Assembly: GCA_009841105.1 (NCBI GenBank)
Contig: VXMM01000023.1
Coordinates: 124,001-188,000, forward strand
Length of the DNA stretch: 64,000 nucleotides
Direction: 5' to 3'
Source of the DNA: Acidimicrobiia bacterium
GTDB taxonomy: Bacteria > Actinomycetota > Acidimicrobiia > Spongiisociales > Spongiisociaceae
Part shown: piece by piece, positions 8,740 to 16,811 of the stretch
How the letters are laid out: the number at the start of each line of letters is the position of its first letter
Position numbering within the stretch: the stretch's first letter is position 1
Notes under the pieces: model-generated
What the model was told of the DNA's origin: nothing
Databases searched by the model: none
The model's input: only the letters and a program-made list of their open reading frames with translations
Program-made: the position numbers and the translations under genes

Positions 8740-10665
8740 TCAGCGCGAGATCGGATCGGTGGCCCTCGCGGCCGCCACCCCCTCCACCAGCCCCGGACTA
8801 CCGGCCGGCGCCTGGATGCGGGGGTCCGAGCCATGCCTGGCTTCCCACTTGGGTACATCGGCGAGAATCTCGACGATCTCGTCGGCTGCCAGGGTCTCCA
8901 CCTCGATGAGCCTCTCGGCCAGCCGGTGCAGTGCGTCGATATGGGTGGTGAGTATCCGCCTGGCCTCATCATGCGCCTGGCCGAGCAGAGTCCGCACCTC
9001 GTCATCGATCGCCGCTGCCACCTCGTTGGAATAGTCCTGCTGGCTCGAATAGTCCCGGCCCAGGAACACTTCGGCGTGGTTCTTCCCGTATTTCATGGGA
9101 CCGAGCTCGTCGCTCATCCCGTACTCCATGACCATCCGCCGGGCCTGCTCGGTGGCCTTTTCGATGTCGTTGGAGGCGCCGGTGGTCGGGTCGACGAATA
9201 TCAGCTCCTCGGCGGACCGCCCTCCCATCAGCATGGCCAGTTGGTCGGTCAGCTCCGACCGGCGCATGTAATTGCGGTCCTCCGTCGGAAGCGCCAGCGT
9301 GTAACCACCCGCCCGGCCCCTGGGGATGATGGTCACCTTGTGGATCGGGTCAGCGTTGGGCAGCGCGAAACCCACCAGGGCATGTCCGCTCTCGTGGTAG
9401 GCGGTGACCTTCTTCTCGTGCTCGCTCATCACCCGGCTCTTGCGCTCGGGACCGGCGATCACGCGGTCGATAGCCTCCTCGAGCTCGTCGGGTTCGACCA
9501 GTTCCTTGTCGCGGCGCGCCGCCAAGAGGGCCGCCTCGTTGATCAGGTTGGCGAGATCGGCGCCGGTGAATCCGGGGGTCTGGCGGGCGATCGCCTCCAT
9601 GTCCACATCCTCGGAGATCGGCTTGCCCTTGGCGTGGACATCGAGGATGGCTCTCCGGCCGCGCAGATCGGGACGATCGACCACGACCTGGCGGTCGAAG
9701 CGGCCCGGCCGGAGCAGGGCCGGGTCGAGTATGTCGGGCCGGTTGGTGGCGGCGATCACGATCACCCCGCTGGCCACGTCGAAGCCGTCCAGCTCGACCA
9801 GGAGCTGGTTAAGCGTCTGCTCCCGTTCGTCGTGGCCTCCACCAAGGCCGGCACCCCGGTGCCGGCCCACCGCATCGATCTCGTCGATGAAGATGATGGC
9901 CGGGGCCGACGACTTGGCCTTCTCGAAGAGGTCACGGACCCGGCTGGCGCCTACGCCGACGAACATCTCGACGAAGTCCGATCCGGAGATCGAGAAGAAC
10001 GGGACGCCCGCCTCCCCGGCTACCGCCCGGGCGAGGAGGGTCTTGCCGGTTCCAGGAGGCCCGTAGAGCAGTACTCCCTTGGGGATTTTGGCTCCCATTG
10101 CCCGGAACTTCTGCGGGGACGCCAGGAAGTCCTTGATCTCTCCCAGCTCCTCGATGGCCTCCCTGAGCCCTGCTACATCCTCGAAGGTGACCTTCGGCTG
10201 GTCCTTGGTCACCTGCTTGGCCTTCGCCTTGCCGAACTGCATGATCCGGCTTCCACCGCTCTGCATCTGCATGATCACGAAGATCATGAAGCCGAAGATG
10301 AGCAGCCATGGCAGGAATCCGATGATCAGGTCCAGGAAACCCGGCGGCTCGGGATCGATGATCACCTTGACACCGTTGCTGAGAAGCAGATCGGTAAGCG
10401 TTCCCTCGTACTCGGCCGGGTAGAGAACGCGGAAGTCGGTCGGTACGTCCGGGACGGTTGTTCCGGGAGCCAGTACGCCTTCGATGGCGTTGGAACTCTC
10501 GAGGATGGTCGCTTCGGCTACGGAGCCGCTCTCCACCAACTGTTCGAATACGGTCAGATCGATCTCACCCGATTCGGCCGCCGTGTTCAGAAACCGCTGG
10601 CCCAGCAGCACGAGTGCCATCACCACAAGACCGTAGAGAACGATGGTGCGGGTGGTCTTACTCAA
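8740..10665 (-). CDS. ftsH: ATP-dependent zinc metalloprotease FtsH
   Basis: 641-residue membrane-anchored AAA+ protease for damaged or unassembled proteins. Two membrane segments (residues ~8-25 and ~112-134) flank a periplasmic-side domain. Walker A is GPPGTGKT (202-209), Walker B IIFIDEID (257-264), the pore loop FVGVGASR (235-242), and the zinc site HESGH (424-428). The start is TTG with a strong GAGGAAGGG just upstream; the nearby ATG at 10680 runs into a stop within six codons, which decides the start. The 153-nt space after hpt may hold its own promoter. It leads directly into folE. Confidence 0.97.
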   Translation of the reverse strand: MSKTTRTIVLYGLVVMALVLLGQRFLNTAAESGEIDLTVFEQLVESGSVAEATILESSNAIEGVLAPGTTVPDVPTDFRVLYPAEYEGTLTDLLLSNGVKVIIDPEPPGFLDLIIGFLPWLLIFGFMIFVIMQMQSGGSRIMQFGKAKAKQVTKDQPKVTFEDVAGLREAIEELGEIKDFLASPQKFRAMGAKIPKGVLLYGPPGTGKTLLARAVAGEAGVPFFSISGSDFVEMFVGVGASRVRDLFEKAKSSAPAIIFIDEIDAVGRHRGAGLGGGHDEREQTLNQLLVELDGFDVASGVIVIAATNRPDILDPALLRPGRFDRQVVVDRPDLRGRRAILDVHAKGKPISEDVDMEAIARQTPGFTGADLANLINEAALLAARRDKELVEPDELEEAIDRVIAGPERKSRVMSEHEKKVTAYHESGHALVGFALPNADPIHKVTIIPRGRAGGYTLALPTEDRNYMRRSELTDQLAMLMGGRSAEELIFVDPTTGASNDIEKATEQARRMVMEYGMSDELGPMKYGKNHAEVFLGRDYSSQQDYSNEVAAAIDDEVRTLLGQAHDEARRILTTHIDALHRLAERLIEVETLAADEIVEILADVPKWEARHGSDPRIQAPAGSPGLVEGVAAARATDPISR

Positions 10666-10818
10666 TTTCCCTTCCTCATGTTGCTGCCGCAGCGCGGCGA
10701 GAGACCCGGTGAGCCCGGTATCGTGGCGTAGCGGAGGTTCGCGTTCCCCATGCTACGGGAAAAACGAGCCTATCACGGTGAGGAACGGGAACTGCTCTCG
10801 TCGGCTTACAGCATCTTG

Positions 10819-11346
10819 CTATAGCGAATGCTCGTCTAGAACCCCCACATAGGGAAGATTCCGGTAGAGCTGGTCGAAGTCCAAGCCGTAACCCACCACG
10901 AACTCGGGGCCGATCCGGAAGCCGACGTATCTGGCCTCGACCGGGATCTGTTGCGTCCCCTCCTTCAGCAACAGCGTGGCCAACTCAATCGAGCTCGGGT
11001 TCCTCAACCGGAGGGTTCGCAACAGGTAGTCGAGGGTGAGACCCGAATCCACGATGTCCTCCACCAGGAGCACGTGGCGGCCGGCGATCTCCTCATCCAG
11101 GTCCTTGAGTATGCGCACCACGCCCGAAGTCTTGGTGCTCGAGCCGTACGAAGACACCGCCATGAAGTCGAACTCCACCGGGATGGAGATGTGCCGGGCC
11201 AAGTCGGCCATCACCATGAAAGCCCCCCGCAACACCCCAACAACCAGCAGCCGCTCGCCCTGGTAGTCACGGGAAATCTCCTCGCCCATGTCACGCAGGC
11301 GATGGGCGATCTCCTCTTCGCTGATCAGTACCCGACCGGCTTCCAC
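10819..11346 (-). CDS. hpt: hypoxanthine phosphoribosyltransferase
   Basis: 175-residue purine salvage enzyme from the GTG at 11346 (VEAGRVLISEEEIAHRL). The PRPP loop LLVEDIVDSGLTLDYLL and the early VVGVLRGAFMVMADL segment are characteristic. Its start overlaps the tilS end by 22 nt, the tilS-hpt-ftsH arrangement known across Gram-positive and actinobacterial genomes. The frame is open further upstream, but that portion has no similarity to the family. Confidence 0.96.
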   Translation of the reverse strand: MEAGRVLISEEEIAHRLRDMGEEISRDYQGERLLVVGVLRGAFMVMADLARHISIPVEFDFMAVSSYGSSTKTSGVVRILKDLDEEIAGRHVLLVEDIVDSGLTLDYLLRTLRLRNPSSIELATLLLKEGTQQIPVEARYVGFRIGPEFVVGYGLDFDQLYRNLPYVGVLDEHSL

Positions 11347-12635
11347 CGCTCCTCCCTCGTCGCCTCCACGAAGACGTACCCCATCGTATCCTCGTCGACC
11401 CATCCGCGATAAGCCCGGCGCACGCCGGGAACCCACACGACCTCACCACCTATCGCCAGCACCGGCCATCCCGCCCGTTCGGCCCTGGGGACGCGGGCCT
11501 CGGAAAGCGCGTCCGCCACCCGCTTGCCTCCACGTGCCATGGCAAGCCGGTCATCGTCCCCGACCGGCCGGACTACCACCTCGCTCCCGGCCATGATCCG
11601 GGCATCGAAGACCTGGCGCCACCGGGACAGGGGAAAGGCATGCGGCCGCCCGGGATGCTCGCGGGCCTCCCAGTTCCAGGCGCCCCAGCGGGTTGCTCCT
11701 GGCATCGACAACGGAACGACTGGCGGGCCGGTGGGCCGGTCTTCGGCGCCGATTAGCACGTAAGCCCCCACCCGGGCCACCCGGTGTCCCCCCGAGATGC
11801 GACCCTCCTTCCCGTCCGCGGCCGCTCTCAGCACCGCATCCACGTCGCGCCGGGCGCCCGGGTATCCGTCACCGAGCGTCCGCAGGGCCCGGCGGACCAC
11901 CCGGGCTGCCAGGGCCGGCGGCAGGGTATGGACCTCGCCGGCTGCGATCCGCACCGATCCTCCAACCTGCTCCACCGTGGCCGATGCGCTCGCCCCCTCG
12001 AGGAAGGCCAGGTCGGCCTCGACCAGCCGGGCCAGATCGGCCAGCCTCCGGCCGATGCCAGGGGCGAGAGTGCGTTCCCATCCTGCCAGGGCGCGCCGGA
12101 TCCTGACCCGCCGGTAGGAAGCATCCTGGTTGGCCAGATCGTCGGCGAACGGCAGTCCCATCAGAGTCGCCAGCTCCCGGGTCTGGGTCCGGGTCACCTC
12201 GAGCAGGGGACGCACGACACCGGGACGATGCCGGTGAATCCCCCTCAACCCGTCGAGCCCGGATCCCCACAAGAGGTTCCCGAGGACCGTCTCGGCCTGG
12301 TCATCCAGCGTGTGGCCGGTGGCTATCCGCTCCCCGGCGCCCAGCTGCCGCTCAAGCGCCTCGTAGCGGGCCTGGCGGGCGACAGCCTCGGGCGAACCCG
12401 GCCGGGAGGTGTCCACCCTGACGGCAACCAACTCCAGGCAGAGCCGGCCCGCGACAGCCCGGGCGGCTGACTGCATCAGGTCCGAGGCGGGCCAGCCGTG
12501 GTGAACATGTACGGCTCGGGGGCTACTCCCGCACTCCTGGAGCGCCCAAGCCAGCACCCCGCTGTCGGCGCCCCCGCTCAGAGCCACCACCGGCCGGCAG
12601 GGGTCGTCTCCGAGCGCTTGGCCGACCAAGGTCAC
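11325..12635 (-). CDS. tilS: tRNA(Ile)-lysidine synthase
   Basis: 436-residue N-type ATP pyrophosphatase that modifies C34 of the AUA-decoding tRNA-Ile to lysidine. The PP-loop is SGGADSGVLAWAL near the N-terminus, followed by the HTLDDQAETVLGNLLWG segment and the R-rich NQDASYRRVRIRR motif. A C-terminal substrate-binding portion is present. I chose GTG 12635, 20 nt after the stop of the upstream protease gene; the frame is open to 12752 but overlaps that gene with unconserved sequence. It is coupled to hpt by a 22-nt overlap. Confidence 0.94.
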   Translation of the reverse strand: MTLVGQALGDDPCRPVVALSGGADSGVLAWALQECGSSPRAVHVHHGWPASDLMQSAARAVAGRLCLELVAVRVDTSRPGSPEAVARQARYEALERQLGAGERIATGHTLDDQAETVLGNLLWGSGLDGLRGIHRHRPGVVRPLLEVTRTQTRELATLMGLPFADDLANQDASYRRVRIRRALAGWERTLAPGIGRRLADLARLVEADLAFLEGASASATVEQVGGSVRIAAGEVHTLPPALAARVVRRALRTLGDGYPGARRDVDAVLRAAADGKEGRISGGHRVARVGAYVLIGAEDRPTGPPVVPLSMPGATRWGAWNWEAREHPGRPHAFPLSRWRQVFDARIMAGSEVVVRPVGDDDRLAMARGGKRVADALSEARVPRAERAGWPVLAIGGEVVWVPGVRRAYRGWVDEDTMGYVFVEATREERWKPVGY

Positions 12636-12655
12636 GACCTCGGAACCGAGTCGCT

Positions 12656-13693
12656 CTAGGCGACGCGAGCCAGCCACGTCTCGGGGGCCTTGATCTCCGC
12701 TCTGGTGGGCAGGGTCTCGGGCGACTCCCAGGCTCGATTCACCGCCGACCATCCTGCCCGCTTCTCCACGGCCAGGATGAACTCCCGCCCCTCGTCGTAC
12801 TGTCTCAGCTTCATTTCCAACCCTGACAGGCGCAACAGGGCCGCCACGCGGGGATCGTGCCGGCGTCGGGTGAAGAGATCGGACATCCGCTTCCAGGTGA
12901 CCAGATGTCTTTGCGCGATCCGGTCCATCACCACGTGCCCATGACCTTCGACCAGCGACATGAGGGCCTGCACCCGGTCGAGATGCTCCAACTCGGCAGG
13001 GGTGGCCATCAAGCCCAGCACCCCGGCCTCCCCCAGCGGGGGGATACCTTCCATGATGGCCTTGCCCGCCCGAGAAACGAGGATCTCCAAGCGGGACGGA
13101 TCCTCGGGCGCGGATTGGGACACGAGGGTGCTGGCCAGGCCCAGAAAGTAGTCTCGAAGCCAGGGAACACCGACGAACTGGAGCCGGTGGGTGACCTCAT
13201 GAAGAGCCACCCAGAACCGGAAGTCGCCGGGACGGAGCTGGAACTTCCGCTCCATCTCCAGGATGTTGGGGGCGGGCAGGCAGATCTGATCCCCCCGACC
13301 GTCTGATGGGAGCAGCAGTTCGTACTGGCCCAGGACCCGCCGTGACAGCAACCCCAGAACAGCTCCGGTCTCGATCGCCATCAGAAGCCCGGCAACGCGG
13401 TGGCCCGACCCGGTCTCTTCGGCGTGATCCTCCAACTTCTCCTCCACCGGACGTAACAGTTCGGAAAAGAAAGCCAGATTGCGCTCCACCCAGGTGAGGC
13501 GGTCGATAATCACAACGCGGGGCTCGCCCGGCGCGCAAAAGCCGGTCTCCTCCTCGACCATCGCGCCGGCTCGGTGAACCATGGTGGGGGCCATCGCTTC
13601 GAGATCGGCCAGGTGATAGCTACCGGCCAGTGGGTAGGTGCCCGCCAGGTACCCGGCCACACGTAACGTTCGCGCCCGGTCCTCGGGTTGCAT
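12656..13693 (-). CDS. zinc-dependent metalloprotease-like protein, DUF2342 family
   Basis: 345-residue protein of the actinobacterial DUF2342 family, often named coenzyme F420 biosynthesis-associated protein because of phylogenetic co-occurrence; no reaction has been firmly assigned. The HExxH motif is HEVTH at residues 165-169 in the typical context WVALHEVTHRLQF. The middle and C-terminal regions are helical with conserved EGHGHVVMD. It heads the run tilS-hpt-ftsH-folE on the same strand, 20 nt before tilS. No signal peptide is visible, so it is probably cytoplasmic. Confidence 0.88.
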   Translation of the reverse strand: MQPEDRARTLRVAGYLAGTYPLAGSYHLADLEAMAPTMVHRAGAMVEEETGFCAPGEPRVVIIDRLTWVERNLAFFSELLRPVEEKLEDHAEETGSGHRVAGLLMAIETGAVLGLLSRRVLGQYELLLPSDGRGDQICLPAPNILEMERKFQLRPGDFRFWVALHEVTHRLQFVGVPWLRDYFLGLASTLVSQSAPEDPSRLEILVSRAGKAIMEGIPPLGEAGVLGLMATPAELEHLDRVQALMSLVEGHGHVVMDRIAQRHLVTWKRMSDLFTRRRHDPRVAALLRLSGLEMKLRQYDEGREFILAVEKRAGWSAVNRAWESPETLPTRAEIKAPETWLARVA

Positions 13694-13739
13694 CAGGCCG
13701 GGGCCTATGGGCGCCGGCCCCTGCGCGACCTCGGCGTTC

Positions 13740-14045
13740 TCACCTGATCACGCGGTAGCGGTTCTTGGTGACCCTCACGAAGTACATGATTATGGCGCCC
13801 ACCACCGCGGCGGTACCGAGTAGCAGCGTGGCCGGTACCAGGAACCGGTAGGACCATTCGGGTTCGGGTTCCGCAGGGGGATCGTCAGGAACCGGAACAG
13901 CCGGCACGGGCGCATCCGCCGCCGGGGTCTCGTCAGCCGCACCTGCCGGAAGGGGGGAGGCAACCAACCAGGCACCGAGGACCAACCCCACGAGCAACCA
14001 TGCGACCGAACCCCTAAGAGCCCTAGTACGTGCCGCCCCTGCCAT
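13740..14045 (-). CDS. small secreted/membrane-anchored protein, unknown function
   Basis: 101-residue protein with an N-terminal signal or membrane segment (residues ~13-36, AWLLVGLVLGAWLVASPLPA), a Pro/Ala/Asp-rich linker (residues ~38-62), one more membrane helix (residues ~68-88, FLVPATLLLGTAAVVGAI) and a short basic tail (RVTKNRYRVIR). The topology suggests an exported linker tethered at its C-terminus. It starts immediately below an unusual AT-rich spacer that may carry its promoter. No family recognised. Confidence 0.65.
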   Translation of the reverse strand: MAGAARTRALRGSVAWLLVGLVLGAWLVASPLPAGAADETPAADAPVPAVPVPDDPPAEPEPEWSYRFLVPATLLLGTAAVVGAIIMYFVRVTKNRYRVIR

Positions 14046-14065
14046 GGAGTCGATTCTACCAGCCT

Positions 14066-14172
14066 CAGTTAGTCAGTTGGTTGTAGTTTGTAGTATGTAG
14101 TTTATAGTTATTAATTATATTAAACTAGTTAGTAGGCTATAATTAGTTAACTAGTGACTAATAAGTGTCCAC
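14066..14172. other. AT-rich spacer (about 26% G+C) with TAGT-type repeats
   Basis: About 100 nt of strongly AT-rich sequence in a genome that is otherwise roughly two-thirds G+C. It is built of repeated TAGT/TAGTT words and contains TATAAT on both strands. It lies between the 3' end of the MpaB-like gene and the start of the small membrane protein gene, both on the minus strand. It could be a promoter region, a site for a nucleoid protein or a replication/recombination element. I see no coding potential in it. Confidence 0.8.
14124..14155. repeat. 8-bp inverted repeat inside the AT-rich spacer
   Basis: ACTAGTTA at 14124-14131 is matched by its perfect reverse complement TAACTAGT at 14148-14155, with a 16-nt loop that itself contains TATAAT. 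It could be a weak hairpin or a protein-binding site. No run of T follows, so it is not a standard intrinsic terminator. Confidence 0.6.
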
Positions 14173-14174
14173 TA

Positions 14175-15098
14175 TCAACCAGGAAGCTGCCAGCCGGGCG
14201 GGACATCGACCGGGAGGGGTTGGCGGAACACGCCTTCGGGAATCGGGCTGCCGGTGCGGATCAACGCCAGGTTCCAGGTGGGTGAGAACCCCAGCACGGA
14301 CCGGAGCAACCTCACCCCTACCGCACCGGCCGGCCGGCTGCCACGGCGGAGCCGGATCCCGAGCAAGTCTCTGATCCGACCCGGAACGATCGAGACCGCC
14401 CCGAGGTAGAGGAGCCGGTAACCGACTCTCTGTACCCGGTCGAACGGCGGGTCTGCCAGGAAGTCCACCGCTGACCGCATCCCGGGTGACGGAGCCAGGT
14501 CCGGATGATCCGCCACCCAGCGCGACAGCGAGGCGGCCTCCTCGGGCACTGGCTCGGCACCCAGCATCCGCCCGATCCGGGCCTGCTCCCGTACGAAGCG
14601 ATCAGCGTCGGTCGAGGTCAGGGCAGCCGCCCCGAATGCCCTGTGGGCCGCCAGGAACGAATCCGTGAGCACGTTGTGCACCCAGGCGGACAGGTCCGGA
14701 GCGGCTGCCGAGTATGGCCGCCCGCGATGGGACTCTCCCTCCACGCGGCCATGAACCTGCCGGACCGCCTCCACGGCGCGCTCAACCTCAGGACCGGCAC
14801 CGAACGTGGTGGCGGTGACGTAGGCGGAGGTCCGTGACAGCCGGCCCAGCGGATCGACCCGGTAGCGGGAGTGGTCGGCAACCCCGGCGACCACCTCCGG
14901 ATGGGAACTCTGGATCAGCAACGCCCTTATGCCGCCCACGAAGGCGGCCACGTCCGAAATGACCGACCAGGACACGGATCCGGGACCGCACACGCCGGGG
15001 TCGCCGGGAAAGTCCAGGGTATGGCGCAGGGGATACTCGATATGGCCGAACGGGCCTGTGGCAGAGGCTCGGACCCGGGTCCGCCACGACTCCCCCAT
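14175..15098 (-). CDS. oxygenase MpaB family protein (DUF2236)
   Basis: 307-residue protein of the MpaB/DUF2236 family, members of which are haem-type oxygenases or latex-clearing-like proteins. Family features seen are an N-terminal GPGSVSWSVISDVAAFVGG, the RALLIQSSHPEVVAGVADHS block with its conserved His, the R-x-x-R-T-x-x-Y-V-x-x-T-x-F-G block (LSRTSAYVTATTFG), and the WVHNVLTDSF segment. It precedes the AT-rich spacer and follows an RsrA-like gene. The substrate is unknown; these genes are typically numerous in actinobacteria. Confidence 0.85.
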   Translation of the reverse strand: MGESWRTRVRASATGPFGHIEYPLRHTLDFPGDPGVCGPGSVSWSVISDVAAFVGGIRALLIQSSHPEVVAGVADHSRYRVDPLGRLSRTSAYVTATTFGAGPEVERAVEAVRQVHGRVEGESHRGRPYSAAAPDLSAWVHNVLTDSFLAAHRAFGAAALTSTDADRFVREQARIGRMLGAEPVPEEAASLSRWVADHPDLAPSPGMRSAVDFLADPPFDRVQRVGYRLLYLGAVSIVPGRIRDLLGIRLRRGSRPAGAVGVRLLRSVLGFSPTWNLALIRTGSPIPEGVFRQPLPVDVPPGWQLPG

Positions 15099-15118
15099 CC
15101 TGCTCGAACGAGGTCGGG

Positions 15119-15355
15119 TCAGGAGCTTCGTTCCCGGATCAGGCGGCGGACCCTCTCCACCACCTCGGGCGGAGCATCGACGTGGGCCCGTTCACGGACG
15201 AACCGGCGCAGTCGTTTTTCGAATCGGAAGGCTTGTCTGCAGTTCGGGCATAGCCTGAGGTGCAACCGGATCCGGATCCTCCGGACGGCCCGTATCTCGC
15301 CGTCGAGATAGGAGTAGAGCCTGGTGGCGGCCCGGAAACACGGTTTGCGACGCAT
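15119..15355 (-). CDS. zinc-binding anti-sigma factor, RsrA/ZAS type
   Basis: 78-residue protein beginning at ATG 15355, overlapping the sigma factor stop by one base (TGATG). The ZAS motif H-x3-C-x2-C is present as HLRLCPNC in a helical context, with an additional N-terminal Cys (RRKPCFRA). This is the layout of redox-sensing anti-sigma factors such as RsrA, in which thiol oxidation releases zinc and frees the sigma factor. It is shorter than the best-studied members, so whether it senses redox is inference. It is clearly the partner of the upstream ECF sigma gene. Confidence 0.85.
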   Translation of the reverse strand: MRRKPCFRAATRLYSYLDGEIRAVRRIRIRLHLRLCPNCRQAFRFEKRLRRFVRERAHVDAPPEVVERVRRLIRERSS

Positions 15356-15933
15356 CAATCCCCTTCCCCGTCGGTGGTGTGGAACCCTCGCTCCTCCGCG
15401 GTTTGCCACAATAGCTTCTGTAGCGCCCTTCTTCCTCGATGGAGCCTGGACATCACGGTTCCGATGGGAATCTCCAGCATCCCTGCGATCTCCTTGTAGG
15501 AGAATCCCTCCAGATCGGCCATCAGCACCGGCATCCGGTATTTCCGGGGCAGCTTGTCGATCGCCTTCCGTACATCGGACCCCTCCAGCGCCTCAAACAC
15601 CTCGTCCTCCGCCGAGCGCGCCGCTCGATCGGTCTCGGCGGTGGCCACCCGCTTGTAGAGATAGAGACCCTCCACCTCGTCCAGATCGACCTCGTCGGGA
15701 CGGCGCTGCCGCTGCCGGTATCGATTGATGAAGGTGTTGGTCAGGATCCTGTACAGCCAGGCGCGCAGGTTGGTCCCCTCCTCGAAGCCATCGTATCCCC
15801 GGTAGGCCTTGAGAAAGGTCTCCTGCACCAGATCCTCGGCATCCGCCCGGTTGCGGGTCATGCGCAAGGCAGCCGAGTAGAGGGGATGCGTGTACTGTAT
15901 GGCGTCCCGCTCGAAGTTCGCCCTGTCCGCCAT
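15355..15933 (-). CDS. ECF sigma factor, SigR/SigH-like
   Basis: 192-residue sigma-70 family (ECF) protein. Region 2 is seen as [26 protein letters not shown] with the following [19 protein letters not shown]. Region 4 is [28 protein letters not shown]. The [12 protein letters not shown] ending and the ZAS anti-sigma gene directly downstream match the SigR/SigH (ECF12-type) thiol-stress group. ATG 15933 is the family-consistent start. Its regulon is not visible here, and no GGAAT-type autoregulated promoter was confirmed upstream. Confidence 0.93.
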   Translation of the reverse strand: MADRANFERDAIQYTHPLYSAALRMTRNRADAEDLVQETFLKAYRGYDGFEEGTNLRAWLYRILTNTFINRYRQRQRRPDEVDLDEVEGLYLYKRVATAETDRAARSAEDEVFEALEGSDVRKAIDKLPRKYRMPVLMADLEGFSYKEIAGMLEIPIGTVMSRLHRGRRALQKLLWQTAEERGFHTTDGEGD

Positions 15934-16029
15934 CCGTCCCGTCCTAGCTACCCACTGCCACGGGCGATCCGCCGGCTTGCCGTGGCCACGAAGCTCACGC
16001 TTCCGGGCACAAACCGCGTGATGCCTAAG

Positions 16030-16101
16030 AGCCGGAGAGGGGATTCGAACCCCTGGCCTGCTCATTACGAGTGAGCTGCTCTACCCCTGAGCTACTCCGG
16101 C
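16030..16101 (-). tRNA. tRNA-Thr (anticodon CGT)
   Basis: On the minus strand a complete cloverleaf folds: acceptor GCCGGAG/CTCCGGC, D-arm GCTC/GAGC, anticodon stem GCTCA/TGAGC with loop CTCGTAA (anticodon CGT, reading ACG), a 5-nt variable loop, and T-arm AGGGG/CCCCT with loop TTCGAAT. The discriminator base is T and no CCA is encoded. It lies alone between the sigma factor and the acyltransferase genes. Confidence 0.97.
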
Positions 16102-16136
16102 TGGTCCACCAATTCTAGTGGTGGCGACCCACACTC

Positions 16137-16763
16137 TCATTCGTGGGCCGGCTGGTTCGGGTAGGCGGCTTCCAACCGGTGTAGCTCCCGGTCCAGCGCG
16201 GAGCGGATGGACTCGTTGAGGGTTGCCACCGGGTCGGACCGATCCATGAACGGGCTCGGGTCGATCGGTGCTCCGACCACCACCCTGATGGGTGCGCGCC
16301 CTATCCGGGTCCCGTCCATGGGCATGGCGTGCTGGCTCCCCCAGATAGCCACGGGGACGACCGGCACCGACGCCCGTACTGCCAACCAGGCCCCGCCGGC
16401 ATTGAGCGGGACCTCCCCCCAGGCCGCCACCCGGCGGCCTTCCGGGAACACCCCGACGGGGCGACCCGACTCCAGGTGACGAAGGGCCGCCCTCAAAGCC
16501 CCGAGCACCGGGCGGTTGGACCTGGAGACCGGAACGGAATCGAAGACGGTCAGCACCGCATCGAGGGCCAGGTGGACCCCCCAGAGCTCGTCAAGGGCCA
16601 GGAACCGCACCGGCCGGCGCAGAGCCAGGCCCGCGATGGGTGGATCGAGCGACGAGACGTGGTTGATGACCGCTACGAACGGGCCCTTAGGCAACCGAGC
16701 CCTACGGACCACCGAATACGGGAACCAGGCGGCCAGAACCCTCGCCAACGGCCACATCACCAC
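16137..16763 (-). CDS. 1-acyl-sn-glycerol-3-phosphate acyltransferase (PlsC family)
   Basis: 208-residue membrane-associated acyltransferase. Block I NHVSSLD (residues 34-40) supplies the catalytic His and Asp. Block III is FPEGRR, with the conserved Glu-Gly. The VPVVPVAIWG block near the C-terminus completes the family signature. It would acylate lysophosphatidate in phospholipid synthesis, or a related acceptor. It lies 48 nt downstream of the K+ channel gene on the same strand and may share its transcript. Confidence 0.9.
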   Translation of the reverse strand: MVMWPLARVLAAWFPYSVVRRARLPKGPFVAVINHVSSLDPPIAGLALRRPVRFLALDELWGVHLALDAVLTVFDSVPVSRSNRPVLGALRAALRHLESGRPVGVFPEGRRVAAWGEVPLNAGGAWLAVRASVPVVPVAIWGSQHAMPMDGTRIGRAPIRVVVGAPIDPSPFMDRSDPVATLNESIRSALDRELHRLEAAYPNQPAHE

Positions 16764-16811
16764 CCAGACGATCCTGCTGAAGGGCCCCCGGAAAGCGGCC
16801 GGAGCGATGGG

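Noticed and set aside
8452-10731. Long open frame (759 codons) on the plus strand over ftsH/folE
   Set aside because: Antisense to clearly recognisable ftsH and folE; the translation is His/Pro/Arg-rich with no family features. Long antisense frames are expected at this G+C content.
14124-14155. Rho-independent terminator of the MpaB-like gene
   Set aside because: The inverted repeat is AT-rich with a 16-nt loop and no following T-run, so stability is too low for a classical terminator.
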